A DNA stretch of 64,000 bases from Alphaproteobacteria bacterium LSUCC0396 (GCA_041228345.1 CP166131.1:1054001-1118000), one strand, 5' to 3'; positions 25,399-34,858 are shown, numbered from the stretch's first letter. Translations and numbers: made by a program. The notes: generated by a model from the letters alone, not told the origin.

Positions 25399-26727
25399 CT
25401 AGCGTTGTAGTTTGCTGGCCAGATCCGATGCTGAAACACCGCCAAGATTATTCATCATTGCCCATAAATCATGCGCCGCCGCCGTGCCGATTAACGCCGC
25501 GCCCTTAGCCAGTAGCCGCTGCCCCAGAACCGCTGGATCAATTGGTGATAAAAGATCAAACGACTGGCTAGATGTCTTGCCGTCTTTCAGCCGCACCTCA
25601 ACACGCGCCGCACTATCGGCAATGCTGTCATCGCCGACCACCTTGACCCGTTCAGCAAGCGCCATCAGATATGTGTCCTTGCAGGCCGCATCATGATAGC
25701 TTTCATAAGCGGCAAGGTTGATATTTTGCAGCACCATCGCCGCCAGAAAGACATAGCTGAATTTAATTTCAAGGCCGGTTTGCGGTGTCTTTATATCACA
25801 GACATTCTGCCACCGCGGGGTGATATTGACCCGCACCTCGTCAACATCATCGGCGGCAATCTTGCCACCAGCCTGCAACAAAAGCAGTGCCTCGATCATC
25901 GCATGGGTGCCGTGGCAGCAGGCGTGTAACTTGTGACTGACGCTAGCAAAAAAGAATTTATCAAATGACCAATCAGCAATTTTGCCACTGCCAGCATTGT
26001 CGGCGTGATGTGCGGCCAGAAAGCTTTGCGCGCCAGCAAAGGCATCGGTGCTGGCGGTAAAGCCGCGTTTGGCAAGGCTGGCCGCCTCAATCCCGTTTGC
26101 CGCAGCCGCCCCCGCATTAAACGGTTTGCCCATTGTGCCAAATTGTGATTTAAGCCCCGACGCACGGGTGCTAACCAGACCCAGTGCCGCCGACAGCGCA
26201 TCGCGGTCAAGCTGATAAAGCCGCGCCGCGGCGATGGTGGCACCAAAGGCGCCTGACGTTGCGGTCTGATGAAATCCAGCATCATAATGATCACGCCCAA
26301 GAACCATACCAATCCGGCAGGTCGCCTCGGCGCCAAGCAGAAATGCGTCAACCACATCATCGCCCGATGCCCCCATCTCTTCAGCCGCCGCCAATGCCGC
26401 CGGAAAGATTGCCACAGACGGATGACCGATATAGGCAAAATGCGTGTCGTCATAATCAAGGGCGTGCGAGATCGTGCCATTTGCCAGCGCCGCAGCACGC
26501 GCTGGCACGCGCAATTTACTGCCGGTAACGGCGGCCTTGGCAACCCCACCTTCGGCCGCAACAAAATCACGGATGATGCGCGCCAACGGCTGATCAGCGC
26601 CAGCAAGACTGACCACCATCCAGTCGAATAGTGATAATTCTGCCATCTTGCGGGCATCTTGCGGCAGGCGGGCAGGCCCCATTTCGGCAAGGTCAAGAAT
26701 ATGCGGCAGTAGGGCTGAATCGGGCAT
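25399..26727 (-). CDS. MmgE/PrpD family protein
   Basis: The 442 residues match the MmgE/PrpD fold, with the segment HALDYDDTHFAYIGHPSVAI split by the catalytic region (near 88-107). Members include 2-methylcitrate dehydratase and cis-aconitate decarboxylase, which makes itaconate. There is no methylcitrate synthase or lyase here, and the adjacent C5-CoA genes raise the possibility of a cis-aconitate/itaconate or dimethylmaleate-type reaction. The exact reaction cannot be fixed from sequence. It is the first gene of the four-gene minus-strand group. Confidence 0.83.
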   Translation of the reverse strand: MPDSALLPHILDLAEMGPARLPQDARKMAELSLFDWMVVSLAGADQPLARIIRDFVAAEGGVAKAAVTGSKLRVPARAAALANGTISHALDYDDTHFAYIGHPSVAIFPAALAAAEEMGASGDDVVDAFLLGAEATCRIGMVLGRDHYDAGFHQTATSGAFGATIAAARLYQLDRDALSAALGLVSTRASGLKSQFGTMGKPFNAGAAAANGIEAASLAKRGFTASTDAFAGAQSFLAAHHADNAGSGKIADWSFDKFFFASVSHKLHACCHGTHAMIEALLLLQAGGKIAADDVDEVRVNITPRWQNVCDIKTPQTGLEIKFSYVFLAAMVLQNINLAAYESYHDAACKDTYLMALAERVKVVGDDSIADSAARVEVRLKDGKTSSQSFDLLSPIDPAVLGQRLLAKGAALIGTAAAHDLWAMMNNLGGVSASDLASKLQR

Positions 26728-26899
26728 TGCTGAACCTATAAAATCGTTACCATGTCAACTCAATATTACGTCAAATATTTTCAAATGGTCGGCCTGCCCA
26801 GTCTAACCAGAACAGCCGGCCTTTACCAAGCGCCCGATAGCATTTTACCCATATCAAATCAGGCGATATATGACAGTGGTGTATTTTGGGCAATCGGGG

Positions 26900-27550
26900 C
26901 TAGCCGGGCATTTTCCACGTGGCTGTTGTCATCGCGGCAAGTTTGCCATCGCTGCCCCATAAGCGGCTTTCCATGAAAGATAGCGACCGCCCCTTTTTGA
27001 TAAACCGCCCCTCGACGGTTGCCCGCCCCGTTAAAACAGGGCGCAGATACTGCGTTTTCATTTCGATGGTGATCCCCATGCCAGCGGTTTTGTGCAAAAG
27101 ATGCCCCATCGAAATATCCGTCACCGCCGCGATGATGCCGCCATGAAGCGAGCCTTGCGGGTTCATCAGCATCTCAGTGACCTCAAAGCTGATACGAAGG
27201 TGATCCTTGTCAGCATCAGCCGCCGTTTCTGGGAGATAGTCAAACTCCAACCCGATAAATTTTGACAGGAAGAATTTTTCAAAGACCTGTTCACTGCTTT
27301 CGAGAACAGACTCGATATGATCTCGAACCTGAACTGGATCGACTTTACGTATTTTCGTCAAAATATAATCTCCTAACGGGTCACTTTCATGTAAATATCG
27401 CGCTTGTTTTACCGTCACAGAACACATCACGACGTCTAAAATGGCCGCCAAGAATTGCACTGCATCAGGCGTTTGTCCATAGCGAATGTCGGCTATCATA
27501 CCGCTGATTTCCCTATGGATTTTGATCAGATTATCCGATTGCCAGATCAC
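26900..27550 (-). CDS. PaaI-type hot-dog thioesterase with N-terminal extension
   Basis: The 216 residues end in a hot-dog domain (about 90-215) with the PaaI motif NPQGSLHGGIIAAVTDISMG, where HGG and the Asp/Glu region form the active site. The first 85-90 residues are helical and not part of the usual domain. It probably hydrolyses an acyl- or aryl-CoA ester. It is divergent from the SDR gene and stands alone on its strand. Confidence 0.8.
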   Translation of the reverse strand: MIWQSDNLIKIHREISGMIADIRYGQTPDAVQFLAAILDVVMCSVTVKQARYLHESDPLGDYILTKIRKVDPVQVRDHIESVLESSEQVFEKFFLSKFIGLEFDYLPETAADADKDHLRISFEVTEMLMNPQGSLHGGIIAAVTDISMGHLLHKTAGMGITIEMKTQYLRPVLTGRATVEGRFIKKGRSLSFMESRLWGSDGKLAAMTTATWKMPG

Positions 27551-27760
27551 GCTGGACCGGCGGTGCAGCCGCGCCCGGAAATGTCAAGAAAACCCGCCAT
27601 ATGCCCGAATTTGCGCTGGCCTTTCAAGGGGCAGATGCCTAATCTGGGGCCGGTTAGGTTTGGTGGCAGCATGATCTGACCGCCACGCCCCATCAAAGTT
27701 GATTTCTGGCCCGATTTACGTGCGGTTATCGTCAAAATGAATTTATCAAAGAGGTAGACA

Positions 27761-28510
27761 ATGAGCAGTGGCAACAAGACCGCCCTTATCACCGGATCTG
27801 GTCAAAATATTGGTCGCGGTATCGCCAATCAATTGGCGCTAGCCGGCTTTAACATCATCGTCAATGGCAGCCGCAATCAAGAGGCGGCCGAAGCGGTTGC
27901 CGCCGAGGTGCGCGCGCATGGTGTCGAGGCATTGGTGGCAATGGGGAATGTTGGAATTAAAGCCGAAGCCGAAGCAATCGCCAGCGCCGGACTAGATCAT
28001 TTTGGCCGGATTGATGTGCTGGTCAATAATGCAGCAATTCGCCCGCACGAACCATTTCTAGAGATGCGTGACGATGCGTGGCAAAAGGTCATGGATGTCG
28101 ATCTGAACGCCGCAATCTGGCTATCACGCGTGATTTTACCCGGCATGATCGACAATGGCTGGGGCCGGATCATCAGCTTTTCCGGCATGAATGCACAGCG
28201 CGGTTACCCGGGCGCCTCGGCAGTCTCGGTTGCCAAACACGCGGTCTGGGGGCTGACCAAGGCACTCGCCGTTGAATTCGGCACCAAGGGCGTTACCGCC
28301 AACATCATTTCACCGGGAACATTTCCGCCTAATGACGCCGACATTAAGAGTGATGCAAAATTTTCGGCATTGCTGAAGGCAAACCCATCAGGCCGGCTTG
28401 GCCACACCGAAGATATTGGTGGTATGGTGGCCTATCTCTGCTCGGAAAATGGCGGTTTTGTGAATGGTCAGATGCTGCAAATTAATGGCGGCGTGGTCAT
28501 GCAGTTCTAG
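27761..28510 (+). CDS. Short-chain dehydrogenase/reductase lacking the catalytic tyrosine
   Basis: The 249-residue Rossmann protein has TGSGQNIGRG (11-20), VNNAA (88-92), the active-site Asn (N116) and Ser (S141), and K159. The catalytic Tyr that should precede the Lys by four residues is Val155 (AVSVAK in place of the usual YSxxK). Proton transfer must therefore differ, or the protein acts as a binding or non-canonical member. RBS AGAGGTAG precedes the ATG. It is a single gene followed by a tandem repeat and a terminator. Confidence 0.85.
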   Translation: MSSGNKTALITGSGQNIGRGIANQLALAGFNIIVNGSRNQEAAEAVAAEVRAHGVEALVAMGNVGIKAEAEAIASAGLDHFGRIDVLVNNAAIRPHEPFLEMRDDAWQKVMDVDLNAAIWLSRVILPGMIDNGWGRIISFSGMNAQRGYPGASAVSVAKHAVWGLTKALAVEFGTKGVTANIISPGTFPPNDADIKSDAKFSALLKANPSGRLGHTEDIGGMVAYLCSENGGFVNGQMLQINGGVVMQF

Positions 28511-28533
28511 AATGATTACCAGTAACGCGCCTG

Positions 28534-28598
28534 ATCGGCTGCCAATATTGGGTGCCAGTATTAGGTGCCGATATCAGGTGCCAGTATTAGGTGCCAAT
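28534..28598. repeat. Five-unit 13-base tandem repeat
   Basis: Five consecutive 13-mers follow the pattern AT(T/C)(A/G)GGTGCC(A/G)(A/G)T; four are near-identical and the first is degenerate. They sit 23 bases after the SDR stop and directly before its terminator. Confidence 0.85.
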
Positions 28599-28603
28599 CA
28601 GTC

Positions 28604-28646
28604 TAAAAAAAAACCGTCGCACCCACCAACGGGCGTGACGGTTTTC
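28604..28646. terminator. Bidirectional intrinsic terminator
   Basis: An A-run, then a stem built from AAAACCGTC and GACGGTTTT with inner CCC/GGG pairing, then a T-run. It lies between the SDR gene (+) and the convergent enoyl-CoA hydratase gene (-) and can serve both. Confidence 0.85.
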
Positions 28647-28692
28647 TAATGCTGCATTATCGCCAGATCATGAAAAACATGAGGCTCTAAAA

Positions 28693-29478
28693 TCAGCTGC
28701 CTGTCCAAACCGGCTTGCGCTTTTCCATAAAGGCGCGCCGCCCCTCGATATAATCGGCACTGTCGAAACAGGCCTGCACCATTGCCTCACACGCGGCCAG
28801 ATCGCGCTGGCTTTCATCCATGCGGGTCTGGTTGGCGATGAATTTGACCGCATCAACGGTCAAAGGCGCATTGGCGGTAATCATTGTTGCCATATCGTCT
28901 GCGGCCGTCTCAACCGCGCCATCTTCGGCAACCCGGTTGACCAGTCCCATGATCCGCGCTTCTTCAGCATCAAAGCGGCGCGCCGTGAAAAATATTTCCT
29001 TGGCAAAGGCTGGCCCAACAAGATTGGCCAGCCGGTTAATGCCCAAAAATCCATAGCCAAGACCAAGCCGCGCTGCCGGAATGGCAAAATTAGACCCCTG
29101 ACCACAAATGCGAATATCACAGCAAACCGCCAAGGCAACCCCGCCGCCAACACAGAACCCATCAATTTGCGCAATCGTTGGTTTGGGAAAGGCCTCGACC
29201 TTGTCATAAACGCGCTTGGTGGTGGCGTTATAATGGGCAACCCCCTCAGCACTTGCGCGCTCGCTTTCAAATTTCGATATATCGGCCCCTGACACAAAGG
29301 CCTTGCCACCAGCACCTGACAAAATCAGCACGCGCACTTCGTTGTCAGCGGCAAACCGGTCAAGCGCCACTTCGACCGCTTCCCACATTTCCAGCGACAC
29401 CGCATTCCGCTTTTCCGGCTGGTTAAAGATGATACGGGCGATGGCGCCAGATTGGTTTACGATAATTTTATCTGTCAT
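28693..29478 (-). CDS. Enoyl-CoA hydratase/isomerase (crotonase family)
   Basis: The 261 residues have the CoA/oxyanion segments SGADISKFESER (near 63) and IDGFCVGGGVALAVCCD (near 103). The second acidic position is atypical (AARLGLGYGF), with Gly where a catalytic Glu of true hydratases often sits, so an isomerase or other crotonase chemistry is possible. It shares a direction and likely a transcript with the CoA-transferase 150 bases upstream. Confidence 0.82.
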   Translation of the reverse strand: MTDKIIVNQSGAIARIIFNQPEKRNAVSLEMWEAVEVALDRFAADNEVRVLILSGAGGKAFVSGADISKFESERASAEGVAHYNATTKRVYDKVEAFPKPTIAQIDGFCVGGGVALAVCCDIRICGQGSNFAIPAARLGLGYGFLGINRLANLVGPAFAKEIFFTARRFDAEEARIMGLVNRVAEDGAVETAADDMATMITANAPLTVDAVKFIANQTRMDESQRDLAACEAMVQACFDSADYIEGRRAFMEKRKPVWTGS

Positions 29479-29508
29479 GACGTCGGCTGTCCTTTAACTG
29501 ATTTTTTC

Positions 29509-29542
29509 TGGTATTTGATCGTTTTTGGTATTTGATCTTTTT
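29509..29542. repeat. Two-unit 17-base tandem duplication
   Basis: TGGTATTTGATCGTTTT is followed by the same 17-mer with one change (G to T). It lies 30 bases upstream of the enoyl-CoA hydratase start, in the leader. Confidence 0.75.
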
Positions 29543-29629
29543 GGGTGACGGGCTGATTGATCACGTCCTTCATGTTAAATTGGTACTGCCGAGATGGTCA
29601 TGCGACCAGGCCGGCTTGAGTTTTGGACT

Positions 29630-30859
29630 CTATATGGTTTTGGCCTCACGCAGCGCGGCGATTTCGGCCGCACTATAGCCCAATGTTGATAGAATATCAT
29701 CGCAATGACCACCGGCAAGCGGCGGCGGTGCCGCAAGATGGCTTGGGGTCCGGCTCATCATAATTGGCTGGCCGACGAGATGCGTGTCACCGCGCTCATG
29801 GCTTTTGACCGGCTGTGCCAGCCCAAGATGTTTTACCTGCGGGTTCTCGAACGCCTGACCAATATTATTGATTTCACCAGCTGGAACACCGGCTTCGTTC
29901 AAGATATCAATCCACGCAGCCGTCGTTTTCGTGCCGGTAATCGCCGTGATCGCGGCATTCAGCGTGTCACGATTTTTCGACCGGTCAGGGCCCGTCGCAT
30001 AATCAGGATTTGTGATCCAATCCTCGCGTCCAAGCGCGGCCGCAAACCGTTCCCAGATCAATTCACCAGCAACGGCAATATTCATATACCCATCACTGGT
30101 AACAAAAACGCCGGTTGGAATTGAGGTCGGGTGGTTATTGCCGGCCTGTTTGGCAATGTCGCCATCCATAAGATATCGCGCCGCCTGAAAATCAAGCATG
30201 AACATTTGCGCTTGCAACAGCGAGGTTTGCACCCATTGCCCCCGCCCCGAATGAGCCCGTTCCAGCAGCGCAATAAAGATGCCCTGCGCCGCAAAAAGAC
30301 CTGCACAAAGGTCGGCAATCGGAATGCCAACACGCATCGGCCCTTCGCCCGGCGCACCGGTAATCGACATCAGGCCGCCCATACCCTGCGCGATCTGATC
30401 AAACCCCGGACGCCCGCTATAAGGCCCGTCCTGACCAAAGCCAGAGATTGACGCATAAACCAGACGCGGGTTGGTTTTGGACAATGTTTCATAGTCAATG
30501 CCGAGCCGGTTTTTAACGTCGGGGCGGAAATTCTCAACAATGACATCGGCCTTTGCCGCTAGCTGGCGAAAGATTTTCATACCAGCTTCACTTTTCAGAT
30601 TTAGCGTCAGGCTGCGTTTGTTGCGATGCAGGTTCTGAAAATCTGGCCCGTCACGAGGCCCGCCAAGCTGGGCGTCATCTGCTGGTGTTTCGATCTTGAT
30701 TACATCCGCGCCCCAGTCGGCCAACTGGCGAACACAAGTCGGCCCCGAACGAACCCTTGTAAGATCAAGCACCAGATAATCCTTCAACGCGCTGCTGGCA
30801 GGCGGCGTTCTGGTGCCAATCTGACCGGCATGGGTCAGGGCGTTTGATGGTTCTGTCAT
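29630..30859 (-). CDS. Family III (CaiB/BaiF) CoA-transferase
   Basis: The 409 residues carry the family signature LDLTRVRSGPTCVRQLADWG and the catalytic-Asp motif GRPGFDQIAQGMGG. ATG 30859 has GGAG seven bases upstream and is preferred to the TTG at 30871. The substrate is unknown; a crotonase gene follows it. A dyad at 31088-31115 may control it. Confidence 0.87.
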   Translation of the reverse strand: MTEPSNALTHAGQIGTRTPPASSALKDYLVLDLTRVRSGPTCVRQLADWGADVIKIETPADDAQLGGPRDGPDFQNLHRNKRSLTLNLKSEAGMKIFRQLAAKADVIVENFRPDVKNRLGIDYETLSKTNPRLVYASISGFGQDGPYSGRPGFDQIAQGMGGLMSITGAPGEGPMRVGIPIADLCAGLFAAQGIFIALLERAHSGRGQWVQTSLLQAQMFMLDFQAARYLMDGDIAKQAGNNHPTSIPTGVFVTSDGYMNIAVAGELIWERFAAALGREDWITNPDYATGPDRSKNRDTLNAAITAITGTKTTAAWIDILNEAGVPAGEINNIGQAFENPQVKHLGLAQPVKSHERGDTHLVGQPIMMSRTPSHLAAPPPLAGGHCDDILSTLGYSAAEIAALREAKTI

Positions 30860-30968
30860 TTCAGTCTCCAAAATCAGGTCGGCAAGTTAAAAAAGTAAGG
30901 TTCAGGCTGTCATATCCGAATAACATAGCCTCACCAAAAACGCATCACCCAGCCAAAAACGGGCCGCC

Positions 30969-31010
30969 CAGATTAAATTTACCAGATTAAAGTTACCGGA
31001 TTAGAGTTAC
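30969..31010. repeat. Three-unit 14-base tandem repeat
   Basis: CAGATTAAATTTAC, CAGATTAAAGTTAC and CGGATTAGAGTTAC follow each other without gap, about 110 bases upstream of the CoA-transferase start. Confidence 0.85.
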
Positions 31011-31087
31011 CGGCAATTTCTGCTGACAATTACTGGGCAAAATTGGGCTTTACAAGGTGATAGGCGGTGAAATTGTATTTTAAATCC

Positions 31088-31115
31088 ATATTGTTGTATA
31101 CTATCGGAACAATAT
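31088..31115. promoter_or_regulatory. Candidate GntR-type operator
   Basis: ATATTGT-N14-ACAATAT has perfect 7-base arms. Inside the left half lies TTGTATACTA, close to the TNGTATACNA pattern of FCD-type GntR sites. No GntR gene is in the window. Confidence 0.35.
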
Positions 31116-31196
31116 TCAGGCTTGTCAAATATTGTATTTCGTTTTTTTACGTCAGCTAAATGCGATAAACCCGCCACCAAAACCGCCTGAGCGCGA

Positions 31197-32924
31197 TCAG
31201 GAAAGCGGCGTCTTTGCGCTGTATGGCCGTTTGGTCATAAAGTCGAAATCAACCCCTTCACCGGCCTGATTAACCTGCTCCATATACAGCTTTTTATAAC
31301 CACGATCGGCACGAACCGTATGCGGGGGCTGCCAATGCGCGCGGCGGCGTTCAATTTCATCATCATCCACCAGCAATTCCAGCCTTCGATTGGGCACGTC
31401 GAGGCGAATTTGATCACCCGTTTCGACCAGGGCCAACGGCCCACCGATCGCTGCCTCAGGGCTGGCATGCAGCACGATACTGCCAAAGGCGGTACCACTC
31501 ATCCGGCAATCCGAGATTCGCACCATATCCTTAACCCCAGTTGTCGCCAGCTTTTTTGGGATCGGTATATAGCCCGCCTCGGGCATTCCCGGGGCACCCT
31601 TTGGCCCGGCATTGCGCAGAATTAGAACGCTGTCCTTGGTCACATCAAGATCGGGGGTGTCAATTCGGTTTGCCAGATCTTCTAGCGAGTCAAAAACCAT
31701 GGCTGGCCCCTGATGCACCAATAGATCAGGCGAGCAGGCCGATTGCTTGATAATCGCCCCATCGCCAGCCAGATTGCCACGCAAAAACGCAATGCCGCCC
31801 CCAACGTGAATCGGATCATCAAGACCATGAACAACATTTTGCGGAAACGCGGCGGGCATATCCTCGATCTCGTCGCCAAGCGTGCGCCCGCTTACAGTCA
31901 GGCAATCAAGATGCAACAGCGGCTTTAAGGCACGAAGGATCGGTGCCATACCGCCAGCGCGATGCAAATCATCCATATAGAACTGGCCGTTCGGTTTCAG
32001 ATCGACCAAAACCGGCGTGTCATTGCCAAGCGCATCAAAGGCGGGCAGATCAACCTCAATACCGAGCCGCCCCGCCATTGCCGTTAGATGGATGATGGCA
32101 TTGGTTGAACCGCCGATTGCCAACAGCACCCGAAGCGCATTTTCAAATGATTTTGGCGTCATGATCTGGGATGGGCGCAGCTGTTCTGCGGCCAGCGCCA
32201 TCGCCCGTGCACCGGCTATTTCGGCGTGGCGCAAACGGTCTGCAGCCACCGCTGGGATCGTGGCACCGCCGGGCAACATCATGCCCAATGCCTCGGTAAC
32301 ACAAGCCATCGTGCTTGCAGTTCCCATTACGCCGCAGGTTCCCGCAGTTGGTACCAACTGGCCCTCAATCTGATTAATGTCAGCCTCGGTAATACGGCCA
32401 CCACGATAATCGCCCCAAAACCTGCGGCAATCAGTACAGGCACCGACACGCTGTTCACCAACCGTTCCCGACAACATCGGGCCGGTTACAATTTGAATTG
32501 CTGGCAGATCAGCACTGGCTGCCGCCATTAACTGCGCTGGCACGGTTTTATCACAGCCGCCGATCAGCACACAGGCATCCATTGGCAGCGCCCCGATCAT
32601 TTCTTCGGTATCCATTGCCATCAGGTTGCGGAAATACATGCTTGTCGGAAAGGCAAAGGACTCATGCAGCGAAATGGTCGGAAATTCCATCGGCAGGCCG
32701 CCAGCCAGCATCACGCCACGTTTGACCGCCTCGACCAGCTTTGGCACATTGGCATGACAGGCGTTATAATCGGAATAGGTGTTGGCGATGCCAATAACCG
32801 GACGCGACAACGCATCATCGCTATACCCCATCGCCTTGATAAAGGCTTTGCGAAGGTAAAGCGAAAATGCCTCATCGCCATAACGGGTCAGGCCGCGCTT
32901 CATGCCTTTTTGCTGGTCAGTCAT
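31197..32924 (-). CDS. IlvD/Edd-family dehydratase, sugar-acid type
   Basis: The 575 residues carry three Cys in the right places for the Fe-S cluster: C56 (YNACHANV), C124 (GGCDKT) and C197 (GTCGVMGTASTM). The region GACTDCRRFWGDYRGG and the length fit the sugar-acid dehydratases (arabinonate, xylonate or galactonate type) better than branched-chain IlvD. Such enzymes dehydrate aldonic acids to 2-keto-3-deoxy acids. The ATG at 32924 has a G-rich ribosome site (GGGGGATGAA); a frame back to 33074 adds 50 non-family residues. It is divergent from the ThDP enzyme. Confidence 0.86.
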   Translation of the reverse strand: MTDQQKGMKRGLTRYGDEAFSLYLRKAFIKAMGYSDDALSRPVIGIANTYSDYNACHANVPKLVEAVKRGVMLAGGLPMEFPTISLHESFAFPTSMYFRNLMAMDTEEMIGALPMDACVLIGGCDKTVPAQLMAAASADLPAIQIVTGPMLSGTVGEQRVGACTDCRRFWGDYRGGRITEADINQIEGQLVPTAGTCGVMGTASTMACVTEALGMMLPGGATIPAVAADRLRHAEIAGARAMALAAEQLRPSQIMTPKSFENALRVLLAIGGSTNAIIHLTAMAGRLGIEVDLPAFDALGNDTPVLVDLKPNGQFYMDDLHRAGGMAPILRALKPLLHLDCLTVSGRTLGDEIEDMPAAFPQNVVHGLDDPIHVGGGIAFLRGNLAGDGAIIKQSACSPDLLVHQGPAMVFDSLEDLANRIDTPDLDVTKDSVLILRNAGPKGAPGMPEAGYIPIPKKLATTGVKDMVRISDCRMSGTAFGSIVLHASPEAAIGGPLALVETGDQIRLDVPNRRLELLVDDDEIERRRAHWQPPHTVRADRGYKKLYMEQVNQAGEGVDFDFMTKRPYSAKTPLS

Positions 32925-33195
32925 TTCATCCCCCAAAAAAAATACCGCCGGACTATAGCAATAAATGTCGATTTTGCTTTGCTGTTTTTGATTGTTCAAG
33001 ACGGAAAAATCGGCACCTGTAAGCAAATTCGGACTGGAACTATTTTCGCTTGATAGCGCCTCAGCATTACGCAAAGATTATCCAGCATCATGCAACGATT
33101 AAAAAACCGCCAAGCCTAGACAATAACCTGCCCATATTCCTGTCACCGTGTCCATGCTGTGTTAATTTTATCAACCTTCGTTACCGAGCCTCATC

Positions 33196-34812
33196 ATGCC
33201 ATCAGCTTCTTCTGCTCTTATTCAAACGCTAGCCAATAATGGTGTCGAGGTTATTTTCAGCCTGTCCGGCAACCAGATCATGCCGCTTTATGATGCGTGT
33301 ATTGATGCCGATATTCGCATCATTCATACCCGCCATGAAGGCGCTGCTGTCTATATGGCCGAAGCCTACGCCCAAATCACCGGCAAAATTGGCGTCGCCT
33401 TGGTGACAGCTGGCCCGGGGTTATTAAATGCGGTCTCGGCGCTTTATTCGGCGGCGCGTTCAGAAAGTCCGGTTTTGCTGATTAGTGGGGACGCTGCTGT
33501 GAACATGGACGGGCGGGGCGGCTTTCAAGAACTCGATCAATGTTCGGTTACCGCACCAATCACCAAATATTCAACACGGCCAAATGCGGCGGCCGCGATC
33601 CTGCCCGAATTAGAACGGTGTATTACCGCCGCCCTTGGTGGCAGCCCGGGGCCAGTGCATCTTGCGCTCGCCTTTGATATGTTATCACCAACCACAGATT
33701 TAGAACCGGCTGCGGTAACCGCAATACCCCCTGCATCAGGCGTTAGCCACGATGATCTTGACCATATTATTCGTGCAATTGAGGCGGCGAAATGCCCGCT
33801 TTTCATAACCGGCCCGCAGGCAAATAAAACCCGCCAACCAGCCGTTAATGCCGCGCTTGAGGCGGCGTTGGGACTGCCGGTTATCTGTCTTGAGTCAGCC
33901 CGCGGTCTTTCCGATAGTTTTTACGGCGATCTGACAACCACGCTAAAAGCCGCCGATCTGATCATTCATCTTGGAAAGCTGGCAGATTATTCCACCGGCA
34001 TTCATGCCGGTGGCAGGATTACCGCAGGAACGCCGATTATCTCGATTTTGACCGACGATCAGGCCGCACCAAATCCGGCGCATGACAAAAACCCTATCCA
34101 GCTTATGCGCACTGGCAGCATTCCGGCGGCGATGACCCAGCTTGCCGCCGCAATTACCGATCGTGATATTAATGTAGGCGCCGATCATTGGCCGGCCGCA
34201 ATCAGTGCATCAATTACCCGCCGTCTTGACTGGCAGGCGGACGGCAAAGGCCGGCATCCAGCCGCCCTGACCACGCAGTTACAGGCAGCGATTAACCGCG
34301 CCCCAGCGCCGATTCTAATCGCCGATGGCGGCGAATTTTGCCAATGGGTTCAGGCCGGATGCGTTGCCCCACGCCGCATAATCAATGGCCCATCAGGCGC
34401 AATTGGTGGCGGTATTGCCTATGCGATTGGCGCCGCGATTGCCGCACCGGATGCGCAGATTTTTCTGGTGATGGGCGATGGAACGGCAGGATTTTATCTT
34501 GGCGAGATGCATACAGCCGTGCGCACAAACGCCAATATCACCGCGATCATTGGTAATGACTACCGCTGGAATGCCGAGGTGCAAATCCAGATTGACACCT
34601 ATGGACCGGACCGCGTCTATGGCTGCGAGCTTGATGAAAAAGCCGATTATGCAGCGGCGGCAATCGGCCTTGGCGCCTTTGGCAAAACGGTTGGGCCGGA
34701 CGATGATCTGGACGCCGCCCTTGCCGCCGCCAGCGCGTATCAAGGGCCAGCTTTATTAAATGTGCTAATAGACGGCGTGGCCGCCCCCAAATTTGTGCCC
34801 CTCAAGCTATAG
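33196..34812 (+). CDS. Thiamine-diphosphate-dependent enzyme (acetolactate synthase-like)
   Basis: The 538 residues show three ThDP-enzyme domains. E48 in TRHEGAAVYMAEAYA is the cofactor-activating Glu, and GDGTAGFYLGE leads the GDG-N ThDP/Mg motif (to IIGNDYRWNAE). No FAD-specific feature allows a firm choice between acetolactate synthase, glyoxylate carboligase, benzoylformate decarboxylase-like or a decarboxylase. The divergent sugar-acid dehydratase suggests use on a keto acid of that pathway. No small regulatory subunit lies nearby, which argues against IlvB. Confidence 0.85.
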   Translation: MPSASSALIQTLANNGVEVIFSLSGNQIMPLYDACIDADIRIIHTRHEGAAVYMAEAYAQITGKIGVALVTAGPGLLNAVSALYSAARSESPVLLISGDAAVNMDGRGGFQELDQCSVTAPITKYSTRPNAAAAILPELERCITAALGGSPGPVHLALAFDMLSPTTDLEPAAVTAIPPASGVSHDDLDHIIRAIEAAKCPLFITGPQANKTRQPAVNAALEAALGLPVICLESARGLSDSFYGDLTTTLKAADLIIHLGKLADYSTGIHAGGRITAGTPIISILTDDQAAPNPAHDKNPIQLMRTGSIPAAMTQLAAAITDRDINVGADHWPAAISASITRRLDWQADGKGRHPAALTTQLQAAINRAPAPILIADGGEFCQWVQAGCVAPRRIINGPSGAIGGGIAYAIGAAIAAPDAQIFLVMGDGTAGFYLGEMHTAVRTNANITAIIGNDYRWNAEVQIQIDTYGPDRVYGCELDEKADYAAAAIGLGAFGKTVGPDDDLDAALAAASAYQGPALLNVLIDGVAAPKFVPLKL

Positions 34813-34858
34813 GGAAACTTTTCGGACGATATGCGCATCTTATAGCCTGCGCCTCATC

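Larger units (their letters stand above)
30860..31196. other. Intergenic region upstream of the CoA-transferase
   Basis: The 337 bases hold a three-unit 14-base repeat (30969-31010), an A+T-rich promoter-like stretch and a dyad with a central GTATAC (31088-31115). No gene is visible. Confidence 0.6.

Noticed and set aside
25896-26696. Minus-strand open frame of 266 codons
   Set aside because: Same strand, other frame of the MmgE/PrpD gene; Arg/Pro/Trp-rich and without family motifs.
28534-28598. CRISPR array
   Set aside because: Units are 13 bases in direct tandem without spacers; no cas gene is present.
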